Assembly (NCBI GenBank): GCA_046349155.1
Contig: JAXMCW010000001.1
Coordinates: forward strand, 682,001 to 746,000
Origin: Alsobacter sp046349155
GTDB taxonomy: Bacteria; Pseudomonadota; Alphaproteobacteria; Rhizobiales; Beijerinckiaceae
Direction of reading: 5' to 3'
Length of the DNA stretch: 64,000 nt
The position numbers and the translations under genes were made by a program. The notes beneath the pieces were generated by a model. The model did not search any database. It worked only from the letters and a program-made list of their open reading frames with translations, and had not been told where the DNA came from. The first letter of the stretch is position 1; the number at the start of each line of letters is the position of its first letter. Positions 33,198-41,512 of the stretch are shown in pieces.

Positions 33198-35369
33198 ATG
33201 ACCGAGCATGTTCGCCTTTCCCGCCGGGGTGTCCTGCTGGGCGCCGCAGCGGCGGCGGCCGGCCTGACGGTCGGCTTCCACGTTCCCGCCGCCGGGGCCG
33301 CGGGCGAGGCCGCGCCCGAGATCAACGCCTGGGTGGTCGTCAAGCCCGACGACAGCGTCGTCATCCGCGTGGCCCGGGTCGAGATGGGCCAGGGCACGCT
33401 GACGGGCCTCGCCCAGCTCGTGGCGGAGGAACTCGGCTGCGACTGGGCGAAGGTGACGACCGAGTATCCCACGCCGGGCCAGAACCTCGCGCGCAACCGC
33501 GTCTGGGGCAATTTCGGCACGGCCGGCAGCCGCGGCATCCGCGATTCGCAGGACTATGTCCGCAAGGGCGGCGCGGCGGCGCGGATGATGCTCGTCCAGG
33601 CCGCCGCCGCGCAGTGGCGCGTGCCCGAGGCCGAGTGCAGCGTCAGCAAGGGCGTGATCTCGCACGCAGGCTCCGGCCGCAGCGTCAGCTTCGGCCAGGT
33701 GGCCGAGGCCGCAGGCAGGCTCGATCCGCCCAAGGACGTGCCCCTCAAGGACCCCAAGGCCTGGACGATCGCCGGCCAGCCGCTGAAGCGGCTCGACACC
33801 GCGGACAAGCTCACGGGCAAGCAGGTCTACTCGATCGACGTGGCCATGCCCGGGATGCTCAATGCCGCGATCCGGGAGTGCCCGGTCTTCGGGGGCAGGC
33901 TGAAGAGCTTCGATGCCGCGGCCGTCGCCTCCATGAAGGGCGTGCGCAAGGTCGTGGCGGTCGGGGAGACCGGCGTCGCCGTGGTGGCCGACACCTGGTG
34001 GCAGGCCAAGAGCGCGCTCGACGCCCTGCCGGTGACGTGGGACGAGGGGCCCAACGCCAAGCTCTCCAGCGCCGACATCCACGCGATGCTGGTCGAGGGC
34101 CTCACGGCCGAGCAGGCCTTCGTGGGCAACCAGGCCGGCGACGCCAGGGGTGCGCTCGCCAAGGCGGCGAAGGTGGTGGAGGCGACCTACAGCTTTCCCT
34201 ACCAGCACCACGTCACCATGGAGCCGATGAACGCCACGGCGCTCTGGACCGAGGGCGGCTGCAAGGTCTGGACGGCGACGCAGAACGCGGAGGCGGCGCT
34301 CGCCACGGCGTCCGACGCGGCCGGCCTGCCCATCCAGAAATGCGACGTGATCCGTCATCACCTGGGGGGCGGCTTCGGGCGGCGCTCCTCCAGCCACGAC
34401 TACGTGCGGCAGGCGGTCCTCATCGCCAGGCAGATGCCGGGAACGCCGGTCAAGCTGGTCTGGTCGCGCGAGGAGGACATGGCCCACGGGCGCTACCACC
34501 CGATCACCATGTGCCGCATGGTCGGAGGGCTCGACGCGGAGGGCAACCTCGTCGCCCTGCACATGCGCATCTCCGGTCAGTCCATCCTGGCGGGCATCAA
34601 CCCGCAGGGCCTACGCAACGGGCGCGATCCCGCCACGTTCCAGGGACTCAACCCCGACGGGGCTGAGGGCGTCTTCGGCTACGCCATCCCGAACCTGCTG
34701 ATCGACCACGCCATGCGCAACCCGCCGGTCCCGCCCGGCTTCTGGCGGGGGGTGAACAACAACCAGAATGCGCTCTACCTCGAATCCTTCATGGACGAGC
34801 TCGCGCTGGCGGCCGGACAGGACCCCCTGGCCTTCCGGCGCAAGCTGCTGGCCAGGAGCCCGCGACACCTCGCCGTGCTCGACGCGGTGGCCGAGAAGGC
34901 GGGCTGGGGAAAGCCGGCGCCGGAGGGCGTCCATCGCGGGCTCTGCCAGCACATGGGCTATGGCAGCTACGTCGCGGCCTGCGCCGAGGTGAAGGTGACG
35001 CCGGACGGCGCGGTGAAGGTCCTGCGCATCGTCGCCGCGACCGATTGCGGCCACGCGGTCAACCCGCAGCAGATCGCCGCGCAGATCGAGGGGTCCTTCG
35101 CCTTCGGCCTCAGCGCCGCGCTGCACGGGGAGATCACGCTGAAGAACGGGCGGGTGGAGCAGGAGAACTTCGACACCTATCCCGTCATTCGCATGGACGA
35201 GATGCCGAAGGTGGAGAGCATCATCATGCCCTCCGGCGGCTTCTGGGGCGGGGTGGGCGAGCCGACGATCTTCGTCGCAGCGCCCGCCGTGCTCAACGCC
35301 ATCGCGGCGGCGACGGGCAAGAGGCTGCGCAACATGCCGATCAAGACCTCGGAGCTGCGGCGCGCATGA
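33198..35369 (+). CDS. Molybdopterin-binding large subunit of a molybdenum hydroxylase (IorB-like), Tat-exported
   Basis: A 723-residue xanthine-dehydrogenase-family catalytic subunit with a twin-arginine signal (LSRRGVLLGAAAAAAGLTVG). Key regions are VARVEMGQGTLTGLAQLVAE, YQHHVTMEPMNATALW, HHLGGGFGRRSSSHDYVRQA, NPPVPPGFWRGVNNNQNALY and, at the C terminus, GGFWGGVGEPTIFVAAPAVL with the usual catalytic Glu. The Tat signal places the holoenzyme, with its iron-sulfur partner, in the periplasm with the Sox proteins. The natural substrate may be an aldehyde, an N-heterocycle or, given the context, a sulfur compound; the last is speculation. Confidence 0.92.
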   Translation: MTEHVRLSRRGVLLGAAAAAAGLTVGFHVPAAGAAGEAAPEINAWVVVKPDDSVVIRVARVEMGQGTLTGLAQLVAEELGCDWAKVTTEYPTPGQNLARNRVWGNFGTAGSRGIRDSQDYVRKGGAAARMMLVQAAAAQWRVPEAECSVSKGVISHAGSGRSVSFGQVAEAAGRLDPPKDVPLKDPKAWTIAGQPLKRLDTADKLTGKQVYSIDVAMPGMLNAAIRECPVFGGRLKSFDAAAVASMKGVRKVVAVGETGVAVVADTWWQAKSALDALPVTWDEGPNAKLSSADIHAMLVEGLTAEQAFVGNQAGDARGALAKAAKVVEATYSFPYQHHVTMEPMNATALWTEGGCKVWTATQNAEAALATASDAAGLPIQKCDVIRHHLGGGFGRRSSSHDYVRQAVLIARQMPGTPVKLVWSREEDMAHGRYHPITMCRMVGGLDAEGNLVALHMRISGQSILAGINPQGLRNGRDPATFQGLNPDGAEGVFGYAIPNLLIDHAMRNPPVPPGFWRGVNNNQNALYLESFMDELALAAGQDPLAFRRKLLARSPRHLAVLDAVAEKAGWGKPAPEGVHRGLCQHMGYGSYVAACAEVKVTPDGAVKVLRIVAATDCGHAVNPQQIAAQIEGSFAFGLSAALHGEITLKNGRVEQENFDTYPVIRMDEMPKVESIIMPSGGFWGGVGEPTIFVAAPAVLNAIAAATGKRLRNMPIKTSELRRA

Positions 35370-35668
35370 GCGGACGTCGCGCGGGCGGGCTCGCGGTCCT
35401 CGCCTGCCTTGCGGTTCCGGCCATGGCCGTCCCTGCACGGGCGGCGATGGCGCCGCCCGGGGCGACCTCCTGTTCCGGCTGCCACGGCGCCTCGCCCGCG
35501 GCCAGCGTCGGCCCGGTGCTGCGCGGCAGGCCGGCCCAGGACCTTGCGGCGGCCATGCTCGGTTTCCGCGACGGCACGACGCCGGCCACCGTGATGGACA
35601 GGATCGCGAAGGGCTTCAGCCCGGAGGAGATCCAGGCGATCGCGGCCTGGGTGGCGGCGCAGCCGTGA
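35366..35668 (+). CDS. Small monoheme cytochrome c (FccA-like)
   Basis: A 100-residue secreted cytochrome with a signal peptide (LAVLACLAVPAMAVPARA), one heme motif CSGCH and a Met-containing segment (ATVMDRIAKGF) that may give the axial ligand. ATG 35366 overlaps the stop of the molybdenum subunit (ATGA), and the next gene overlaps its own stop (GTGA). Size and position just before the flavoprotein suggest it is the heme partner of that flavoprotein, as FccA is to FccB, and possibly also accepts electrons from the hydroxylase. Confidence 0.85.
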   Translation: MSGRRAGGLAVLACLAVPAMAVPARAAMAPPGATSCSGCHGASPAASVGPVLRGRPAQDLAAAMLGFRDGTTPATVMDRIAKGFSPEEIQAIAAWVAAQP

Positions 35669-36945
35669 CGGGACGGCGCGCCCTGCGACCGCGTCGCCGG
35701 CACGTCCTGGCCGGCCTTGGCGCGACCGGCCTCGCGGCCCTCGCCGCGCCCGCGGTGCTGGCGCAGGCGGGACCGCCGGTCGTCGTGATCGGCGGCGGCT
35801 TCGGCGGCGCGACGGCCGCGCGCGAGCTCCGGCGGGGCGGATTGTCGGTCACGCTGGTCGAGCCCGAGCCCGCCTATGTCGCCTGCCCCGGCAGCAACGA
35901 GGTGCTGGCCGGGATGCGTCCGCTGGAGGCGCAGCGCTTCGGTCTCGACGCCCTCGCGCGAGAGGGCGTCAGGGTCGTCGCGCAACGCGCCACGGCCCTC
36001 GACGCGACGGCCCGCCGGGTCACCCTCGGGGACGGCTCCGTGCTGTCCTATGACAGGCTCGTCCTGTCGCCGGGCATCGACCTGCGCTTCGGGGCCCTGC
36101 CGGGTTACGACGAGGCGGCGGTGGAGCTGATGCCCCATGCGTGGAAGGCGGGCTCCCAGACGACGCTGCTGCGCGACAGGCTGCGCGCGCTCGACGACGG
36201 CGGCGTGGTCGCCATCGTAGCCCCGGCGAATCCCTATCGCTGCCCGCCCGGGCCCTACGAGCGGGCGAGCCTGATCGCCTGGTGGCTCAAGGCCAACAAG
36301 CCGCGCGCCAAGCTCCTGATCCTCGACGCGAAGGACACGTTCTCCAAGCAGAAGCTGTTCCAGCAGGCCTGGGCCGCGCTCTATCCGGGGCTGGTCGAGT
36401 GGGTGGGCCTGTCCGGCGGCGGCAAGGTGACGGAGGTGAGGCCGGGCGAAGGGACGCTGGTCACCGAATTCGATACCCACAGGGTGGCGCTCGCCAACGT
36501 GATCCCCCCGCAGCAGGCGGCGAGAATCGCGCGCGACGGCGGCGCCGCCGACAGGACCGGCTGGTGCCCGGTCGATCCCGTCACCTTCGAGTCGAAGCTG
36601 CTCCCCGGTGTCCATGTCATCGGCGACGCCGCCATCATGGGCGGCATGCCCAAGTCCGCCTTCTCGGCCAACGCGCAAGCCAAGGTCTGCGCCGCCGCCG
36701 TCGCGGCGCTTCTGCGGGGCGGGGCTCCGGCGAGCCCCAGGCTGATCAATACCTGCTACAGCCTCGTCGCGCCCGATTACGGGATCTCCGTCGCGGGCGT
36801 CTACAGGCCCGCCAATGGCGTCCTCGCCGACGTCGAGGGAGCGGGCGGGACGAGCCCGCTCGACGCGCCGCGGTCGCAGAGGGAACAGGAGGCGCGCTAT
36901 GCCGAGGCGTGGTTCCGCACCATCACGGCCGAGGTCTATGGCTGA
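35665..36945 (+). CDS. Flavocytochrome-c sulfide dehydrogenase-like flavoprotein (FccB/SoxF type), Tat-exported
   Basis: A 426-residue FAD protein with a twin-arginine-like leader (RPRRRHVLAGLGATGLAAL). It has the FAD motif VVVIGGGFGGATAARELR; YVACPGSNEVLAG, whose Cys is at the site of covalent FAD attachment in FccB; PYRCPPGPYERASLI, holding one redox Cys; VIGDAAIMGGMPKSAFSANA; and TCYSLVAPDYGISVAGVYR. FccB oxidises sulfide or polysulfide in the periplasm and passes electrons to a c-type cytochrome; SoxF is its Sox-operon homologue. The GTG start overlaps the stop of the cytochrome gene. Confidence 0.9.
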   Translation: MTGRRALRPRRRHVLAGLGATGLAALAAPAVLAQAGPPVVVIGGGFGGATAARELRRGGLSVTLVEPEPAYVACPGSNEVLAGMRPLEAQRFGLDALAREGVRVVAQRATALDATARRVTLGDGSVLSYDRLVLSPGIDLRFGALPGYDEAAVELMPHAWKAGSQTTLLRDRLRALDDGGVVAIVAPANPYRCPPGPYERASLIAWWLKANKPRAKLLILDAKDTFSKQKLFQQAWAALYPGLVEWVGLSGGGKVTEVRPGEGTLVTEFDTHRVALANVIPPQQAARIARDGGAADRTGWCPVDPVTFESKLLPGVHVIGDAAIMGGMPKSAFSANAQAKVCAAAVAALLRGGAPASPRLINTCYSLVAPDYGISVAGVYRPANGVLADVEGAGGTSPLDAPRSQREQEARYAEAWFRTITAEVYG

Positions 36946-37396
36946 GCGCCGCGCGCTTCCGGCCATACTCGCCGGGCTGGTCGGCTTCGCCTGGGGCCCG
37001 TGCGGCCCCCCGCCCTCCCGCGCGGGCGAACCCGTCATCGTGGGCGACGGGATTCCGGAGCCGCTGGACGCCCGCCAGGGCGATGCCGGGCGCGGGCGCC
37101 TGATAGTGGCGAGCCGCCAGTCCGGCTTGTGCCTGCTCTGCCACGCCGCGCCGCTGCCCGAGGCGCGCCAGCAGGGCGACCTCGCTCCGGACCTCGCGCA
37201 TGTCGGCGCGCGCTATACGGCGCCCCAGCTTCGCCTGCGCGTCGTCGACAGCCGGCGCCTGAATGGCGCGAGCCTGATGCCGCCCTATTTCGTCACGACC
37301 GGCCTGCAGCGGGTCGCGCCGGCCTATCGCGGCAGGCCCATCCTCGGCGCGCAGGAAATCGAGGACGTCGTGGCCTTCCTGGAGACGCTGAAGTGA
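36938..37396 (+). CDS. soxX: Sulfur-oxidation cytochrome SoxX
   Basis: A 152-residue secreted monoheme cytochrome. An N-terminal export segment is followed by DAGRGRLIVASRQSGLCLLC with heme motif CLLCH, then GDLAPDLAHVGARYTAPQLR and RLNGASLMPPYF, which carries the axial Met, as in SoxX. SoxX pairs with SoxA to link thiosulfate (or another sulfur species) covalently to the SoxY cysteine. ATG 36938 overlaps the end of the flavoprotein gene by 8 nt, and the next gene overlaps its stop. Confidence 0.92.
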   Translation: MAERRALPAILAGLVGFAWGPCGPPPSRAGEPVIVGDGIPEPLDARQGDAGRGRLIVASRQSGLCLLCHAAPLPEARQQGDLAPDLAHVGARYTAPQLRLRVVDSRRLNGASLMPPYFVTTGLQRVAPAYRGRPILGAQEIEDVVAFLETLK

Positions 37397-37860
37397 GCGG
37401 CGCGACCGAACTCCGCGGCCCCAGCCGTCGCGCGGTCCTGGCGGGCGGGGCCGGGCTTGTCGGCCTCGCGCTCGTGCGGCCTGCCCGCGCCACGCCGGCC
37501 GCCATGGAGGCCGCCATCCAGGCCTTCACCGGCGGGGCGGCCTGCGGCTCGGACGGCATCACGCTCGACGTGCCGCCGCTCGTGGAGAACGGCAACGCCG
37601 TGCCGCTGAGCATCCGCGTCGACAGCGCCATGCAGGGCGACGATCGCGTGACGGCCGTCGCCGTGTTCAACGAGAAGAACCCGCTGCCTGACGTGGCCAC
37701 GTTCCGCTTCTCCGCGCTTTCCGGGGCCGCGAAGGTCTCGACGCGCATCAGGCTCGGCGACAGCCAGACCATCGCGGCCGTGGCCGCCATGGCGGACGGC
37801 ACGTTCCGCTTGGCTCGCGCCGAACTCGTCGTCACCCTTCCGGCCTGCGTGGAGAACTGA
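37393..37860 (+). CDS. soxY: SoxY-like sulfur carrier with a PACVEN arm instead of GGCGG, Tat-exported
   Basis: A 155-residue SoxY homologue with a Tat leader (GPSRRAVLAGGAGLVGLALV) and the SoxY domain LVENGNAVPLSIRVDSAMQG, FNEKNPLPDVATFRFSALSG, STRIRLGDSQTIAAVA. Normal SoxY ends in a flexible GGCGG arm whose Cys carries the substrate. Here the end is VVTLPACVEN, with Cys152 kept but the glycines lost. I recall an NCBI/TIGRFAM family named SoxY-related AACIE arm protein that this resembles; that link needs a model search. It starts at GTG 37393, overlapping the soxX stop, and soxZ follows after 1 nt. Confidence 0.85.
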   Translation: MSGATELRGPSRRAVLAGGAGLVGLALVRPARATPAAMEAAIQAFTGGAACGSDGITLDVPPLVENGNAVPLSIRVDSAMQGDDRVTAVAVFNEKNPLPDVATFRFSALSGAAKVSTRIRLGDSQTIAAVAAMADGTFRLARAELVVTLPACVEN

Positions 37861-37861
37861 G

Positions 37862-38182
37862 ATGGCCCGCGCCCTCGTCAACGTGCCCCCGAAGGTTCGC
37901 GCCGGCGACCTCGTCGAGATCAAGGCGCTTGTGCAGCATCCCATGGAGACCGGCTTCCGCACGGGCCCTGACGGCCAGTTGGTGCCCCGGCACATCATCA
38001 GCCGCTTCCTCTGCACCTTCGAGGGCGCGGAGGTCTTTTCGGCCGACCTGCATCCCGCCGTCGCCGCCAATCCCTTCCTGAGCTTCACCATGCGCGCCAC
38101 AAGCAGCGGCACGCTGACCCTGCGCTGGTTCGACGACAGGGGCGGCGGCCAGGTGGAGACGGCGGCGATCGTGGTGGAGTGA
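37862..38182 (+). CDS. soxZ: Thiosulfate-oxidation carrier partner SoxZ
   Basis: A 106-residue immunoglobulin-like protein: MARALVNVPPKVRAGDLVEI, KALVQHPMETGFRTGPDGQL, PRHIISRFLCTFEGAEVFSA, then ANPFLSFTMRATSSGTLTLR. It has no signal peptide, typical of SoxZ, which is exported bound to the Tat substrate SoxY. It forms the SoxYZ carrier on which sulfur intermediates ride. Its stop overlaps the GTG of soxA by 4 nt. Confidence 0.93.
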   Translation: MARALVNVPPKVRAGDLVEIKALVQHPMETGFRTGPDGQLVPRHIISRFLCTFEGAEVFSADLHPAVAANPFLSFTMRATSSGTLTLRWFDDRGGGQVETAAIVVE

Positions 38183-38976
38183 GCGCGGTGCCGCCGGCCG
38201 CCGCGACATGGCTGGTCTCGGCGGCGGCCCTCGTCGTCGCGCTGTCCTGCGCCGGTCGCGCGGCGAGCGCCGGGGAGCCTGCCCCGCGTTCGGGCTTCTA
38301 CCTCATGGCGCCCGAGACCCGGGCGATGCAGCGCGACGATGCCGCCAATCCAGGCACGCTCTGGGTGGCGGAGGGCGAGAGCCTGTGGCGCCAGGCGGCC
38401 GGGCCGGAGGGTCGCTCCTGCGCGAGCTGCCATGGCGATGCATTGACGTCCATGCGCGGCGTGGCCGCGCGCTACCCGGCCTTCGACGAGGCGACCCAGA
38501 GGCCCGTCACGCTCGCGGGCCGGGTCGATCTTTGCCGCGCAAGCCGCCAGCGCGCGCCGGCTTCGCCCGGCAGCCGCGAGACGCTGGCCCTCGCGGCGCT
38601 GCTCGCGCGCCAGTCGCGCGGCCTGCCGCTCGCCCCGCCCGACGATCCCCGGCTCGCGCCGTGGCGCAGCCGCGGCCAGGCGCTCTACATGGCCCGCCAG
38701 GGGCAGCTCGACCTCGCCTGCGCGGATTGCCACGACCGACATGTCGGCGGTCGCCTCGGCGGCAGCCCCATTCCCCCGGCCTCGCCTGCCGGCTATCCGA
38801 GCTACAGGCTTGAATGGCAGGACATCGGGCTCCTGGAGCGCCGCCTGCGCGGCTGCGTCGCCGGCGTCCGCGCCGAGGCCTGGCCTGCCGGCGATGCAGC
38901 CTACCTGGAGCTGGAACTCTATCTCGCCGAACGCTCCAAGGGCGCGCCGATGGAGGCTCCGTCGGTCAGACCGTGA
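38179..38976 (+). CDS. soxA: Diheme sulfur-oxidation cytochrome SoxA
   Basis: A 265-residue secreted cytochrome. It has a signal peptide (LVSAAALVVALSCAGRAASA), heme motifs CASCH (81-85) and CADCH (181-185), Cys119 in VDLCR and Cys226 in RRLRGCVAGVRAEAW, which stand where SoxA has its cysteine heme ligands (the second is the catalytic persulfide). With SoxX it would load the SoxYZ carrier. Starts at GTG 38179. Last gene of the operon, followed by a hairpin. SoxB, SoxC and SoxD are not in the window. Confidence 0.93.
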   Translation: MSAVPPAAATWLVSAAALVVALSCAGRAASAGEPAPRSGFYLMAPETRAMQRDDAANPGTLWVAEGESLWRQAAGPEGRSCASCHGDALTSMRGVAARYPAFDEATQRPVTLAGRVDLCRASRQRAPASPGSRETLALAALLARQSRGLPLAPPDDPRLAPWRSRGQALYMARQGQLDLACADCHDRHVGGRLGGSPIPPASPAGYPSYRLEWQDIGLLERRLRGCVAGVRAEAWPAGDAAYLELELYLAERSKGAPMEAPSVRP

Positions 38977-38993
38977 CGGGCGGCTTCTTGCCG

Positions 38994-39018
38994 GTCGTTC
39001 CGCGTCGCGGGGAACGAC
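38994..39018 (+). terminator. Terminator-like hairpin after soxA
   Basis: GTCGTTCC (38994-39001) and GGAACGAC (39011-39018) form a perfect 8-bp stem with a 9-nt loop, 17 nt after the soxA stop. No T-tract. It also lies past the end of the convergent dehydrogenase gene. Confidence 0.5.
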
Positions 39019-39085
39019 GCGGCGACTCACGCGGGAGAAGGACCGGACGAACTCGCCTCGGGCGCGCAAGGGCAGGGGCCCCGCG

Positions 39086-40114
39086 TCACCCCCAGACCTT
39101 CGGCGCCACCGCCCGCCCCGTCTCCGCCGCCTCGTAGGCGGCTTCAACCAGCGCGAAGGTCTTCAGGTTGTCCTCGCCGCTCGTCTCGGCGTCGTGGCCG
39201 GCGCGCCAGGCGGCGATGATGGCCTGCTGGGTTCGGAGCACGCTCTCCTGCGCGGCGTGCCAGGGCTGCGAGGTCCAGGACAACAGGGGCGAGCCGATCT
39301 GGCTCTCGCTCGCCTGACCGTCGCTCGTCACCACCATCCGGAAATCCTCGTGCAACTTGAGCGAGCCGCGCGGCCCCTCGATGGTCAGAAGCGTCTGCGG
39401 GAAGGGGTCGGGGATCTGCTTCGCCTCGTAGGTGCACTCGACGAGGCTCACCGCGCCCGAGACATGGCGCATCATCATCGTCGCCGTGTCCTCGCCGACA
39501 TTCCTCGCGTTGCGCCGCTGCGTCTCGCACGAGACGTGCCGGACCTCGCCGAGGAAGACGCGAGCGAGGTCGAGCACATGGATCCCGACGTCGAGGATGG
39601 CGAGCCGCTTCTCCTCGTGGAAATAGGGCTGCGTGCGATAGACGTCGAAGCCGGTGCGGAACGCCAGCCGAGCCCAGCTCGGCTCGCCGATCGCCCCGCT
39701 CCGCAGCGCTTCCCGCACGCGCCGCATGGGCGTCTGGAAGCGGAAGTTCTCGTGCACGGCCAGCGGCACGCGGCGTTCGCGGGCATGGGCCACCATGTCG
39801 ACGCAGGTGTCCCAGTCCGGCGCGAAAGGCTTCTGGACGATGGTGCGGACGCCGTGGTCGACCGCCATCCGGACGAGCTCCCGGTGCGTGTCCATCCGCG
39901 TGGCGATGTCGACGAAATCGAGCCTGTGGCGAGCGAAAAGCTCCTGCGCCGAGCCATAGGCGTGCGGAATCGCGAATTGCGCCGAGGCGGCCTGTGCCCG
40001 CGCGACGTCCAGGTCGCAGACCGCCACCAGCTCGACCCCTTCGGCCCGCATGTCCCGCCAGGCGTTCAGGTGGTTCTGCGCGAAAAACCCGCAGCCGATC
40101 AGCGCTCCGCGCAT
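39086..40114 (-). CDS. Gfo/Idh/MocA-family NAD(P)-dependent oxidoreductase
   Basis: A 342-residue dehydrogenase. The Rossmann start MRGALIGCGFFAQNHLNAWR is followed by VAVCDLDVARA, VDIATRMDTHRELVRMAVDH and the catalytic-Lys motif IVQKPFAPDW (EKP class), then LDVGIHVLDLARVFLGEVRH with the His typical of sugar or inositol dehydrogenases. GAGGAGGA precedes ATG 40114. It is divergent from a sugar ABC operon and probably oxidises the imported sugar or polyol; the substrate cannot be specified. Confidence 0.88.
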   Translation of the reverse strand: MRGALIGCGFFAQNHLNAWRDMRAEGVELVAVCDLDVARAQAASAQFAIPHAYGSAQELFARHRLDFVDIATRMDTHRELVRMAVDHGVRTIVQKPFAPDWDTCVDMVAHARERRVPLAVHENFRFQTPMRRVREALRSGAIGEPSWARLAFRTGFDVYRTQPYFHEEKRLAILDVGIHVLDLARVFLGEVRHVSCETQRRNARNVGEDTATMMMRHVSGAVSLVECTYEAKQIPDPFPQTLLTIEGPRGSLKLHEDFRMVVTSDGQASESQIGSPLLSWTSQPWHAAQESVLRTQQAIIAAWRAGHDAETSGEDNLKTFALVEAAYEAAETGRAVAPKVWG

Positions 40115-40293
40115 CCCCGTCCTCCTCGTGCCTCCGGCCTTTCGTCGCTGCTCGCAGCGTGCGCGGCGTGAGCCCTGCACCCCGTACATGCGCGCCATGC
40201 CGGCTTCCGCTTGCGCCTTTAGGAGTAGACAAAGGTCAGGCCCAATTCTACCGTGTCGCGTCGGATCAGGGTTCGGAACGCGATCACTCAAGA

Positions 40294-40307
40294 CAGGACA
40301 GGTCCTG
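40294..40307. promoter_or_regulatory. Palindrome CAGGAC-AG-GTCCTG in a divergent control region
   Basis: A perfect inverted repeat with a 2-nt centre in the 373-nt gap between the dehydrogenase and the sugar-binding-protein gene, a good place for the operator of a sugar-responsive regulator. A second perfect repeat, ACGCTGC-TCC-GCAGCGT (40372-40388), is closer to the transporter. No regulator gene is adjacent. Confidence 0.35.
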
Positions 40308-40487
40308 CGAGCGTCTTTCGGCCAGTTCCGGAAGGTTTCACGTCCTCTTGGCGTGCAACGCCGCAGTCAAGACGCTGCTCCGCAGCGTTGGCCCGTCCTG
40401 CGCAGCGGTGACGCCGACGAAACCCACCCGCAGAACCATCAATCACACGCACGTGGACGAACCACGGCGTATCATGGAGGAAGCCCG

Positions 40488-41450
40488 ATGCTGGTTCACC
40501 TGAGCCGGAGGCACTTTCTTGCCTCCACTGGACTCGTCGCCGCAGCCGGCCTGAGCGGCACCAAGGTCTTCGCGCAGGCGCAGATCACGGTGGCGACCTC
40601 GCTGCCGAGCCTGTCCTTCCCCTTCTTCGTGCACATGCAGAAGCAGCTCGCCGCCGAAGCCAAGACGCTGGGCGGCATCAAGCTGATCGAGACCGACGGC
40701 GAGAACAAGGTTCCCAAGCAGACGGCAGACGTCGAGGCCGCGATCACGCAGAAGGTCAACGCCATCGTCATCTCGCCGCTGGACGTCAACGCCATGGCGC
40801 CCGCGCTCGAGCAGGCCGTGAAGGCTGGCGTGCCGGTCGTCACCATCGACCGCCAGGTGCGCGGCGTGCCGGGCATCCTCGCCCATGTCGGAGCCGACAA
40901 CGTGAAGGGCGGCGAGGCGCAGGCCGAGGCGATCATGAAGGCCTTCCCCAACGGGGCGAAGATCTTCCACCTGCAGGGCCAGCCCGGCGCCGGCCCGGCG
41001 ATCGACCGCAACAAGGGCCTGCACAACGTCCTCGATAAGCACAAGGACAAGTACCAGATCATCTTCGAGCAGACCGCGAACTTCTCGCGCGCCGAGGCGC
41101 TGCCGGTCACCGAGGCCGGCCTCGCCGGCAAGGGCACGCCGGACGTGATCGTCTGCGCCAACGACGACATGGCGCTCGGCGCCATGGAGGCCGTGAAGGC
41201 CCGCAACCTCTCGAACGTGAAGATCTACGGCTTCGACGCGCTGCCCGAGGCGCTCAAGGCCGTGAAGGACGGCCGGATGGAAGCCACGATCGAGCAGTTC
41301 CCCGGCGAGCAGAGCCGCCAGGCGATGCGCATCGCGGTCGCCTTCGCTCGCGACAAGAAGGAGCCGGAATCCAAGGTGAAGCTGCTCACGCCGATCGCCA
41401 TCACCAAGGACAACCTCGACAAGGCCGAGCGCCTGTCGGAAATGGGCTGA
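40488..41450 (+). CDS. Sugar ABC transporter substrate-binding protein
   Basis: A 320-residue Peripla_BP_4 protein. LSRRHFLASTGLVAAAGL is a twin-arginine leader ending near KVFAQA. The mature part has PFFVHMQKQLAAEAKTLGG, NAIVISPLDVNAMAPALEQA, VVTIDRQV, VICANDDMALGAMEAVKARN and YGFDALPEALKAVKDGRMEA, the ligand-cleft signatures of ribose/galactose-type proteins. ATG 40488 follows TGGAGGAAGCCCG. First gene of an operon with ATPase and permease; distinct in sequence from the transporter at 8-12 kb. Confidence 0.93.
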   Translation: MLVHLSRRHFLASTGLVAAAGLSGTKVFAQAQITVATSLPSLSFPFFVHMQKQLAAEAKTLGGIKLIETDGENKVPKQTADVEAAITQKVNAIVISPLDVNAMAPALEQAVKAGVPVVTIDRQVRGVPGILAHVGADNVKGGEAQAEAIMKAFPNGAKIFHLQGQPGAGPAIDRNKGLHNVLDKHKDKYQIIFEQTANFSRAEALPVTEAGLAGKGTPDVIVCANDDMALGAMEAVKARNLSNVKIYGFDALPEALKAVKDGRMEATIEQFPGEQSRQAMRIAVAFARDKKEPESKVKLLTPIAITKDNLDKAERLSEMG

Positions 41451-41458
41451 GCCGGCGC

Positions 41459-41483
41459 GGCGGGGCCCTTCGCGGGCCCCGCC
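41459..41483 (+). terminator. Hairpin between binding-protein and ATPase genes
   Basis: GGCGGGGCCC, loop TTCGC, GGGCCCCGCC: a perfect 10-bp stem in the 62-nt gap. In ABC operons this typically stabilises the upstream message and reduces read-through, giving excess binding protein. Confidence 0.55.
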
Positions 41484-41512
41484 GGCCTCCTCGGTGATCC
41501 ACGCCCGCCTGC

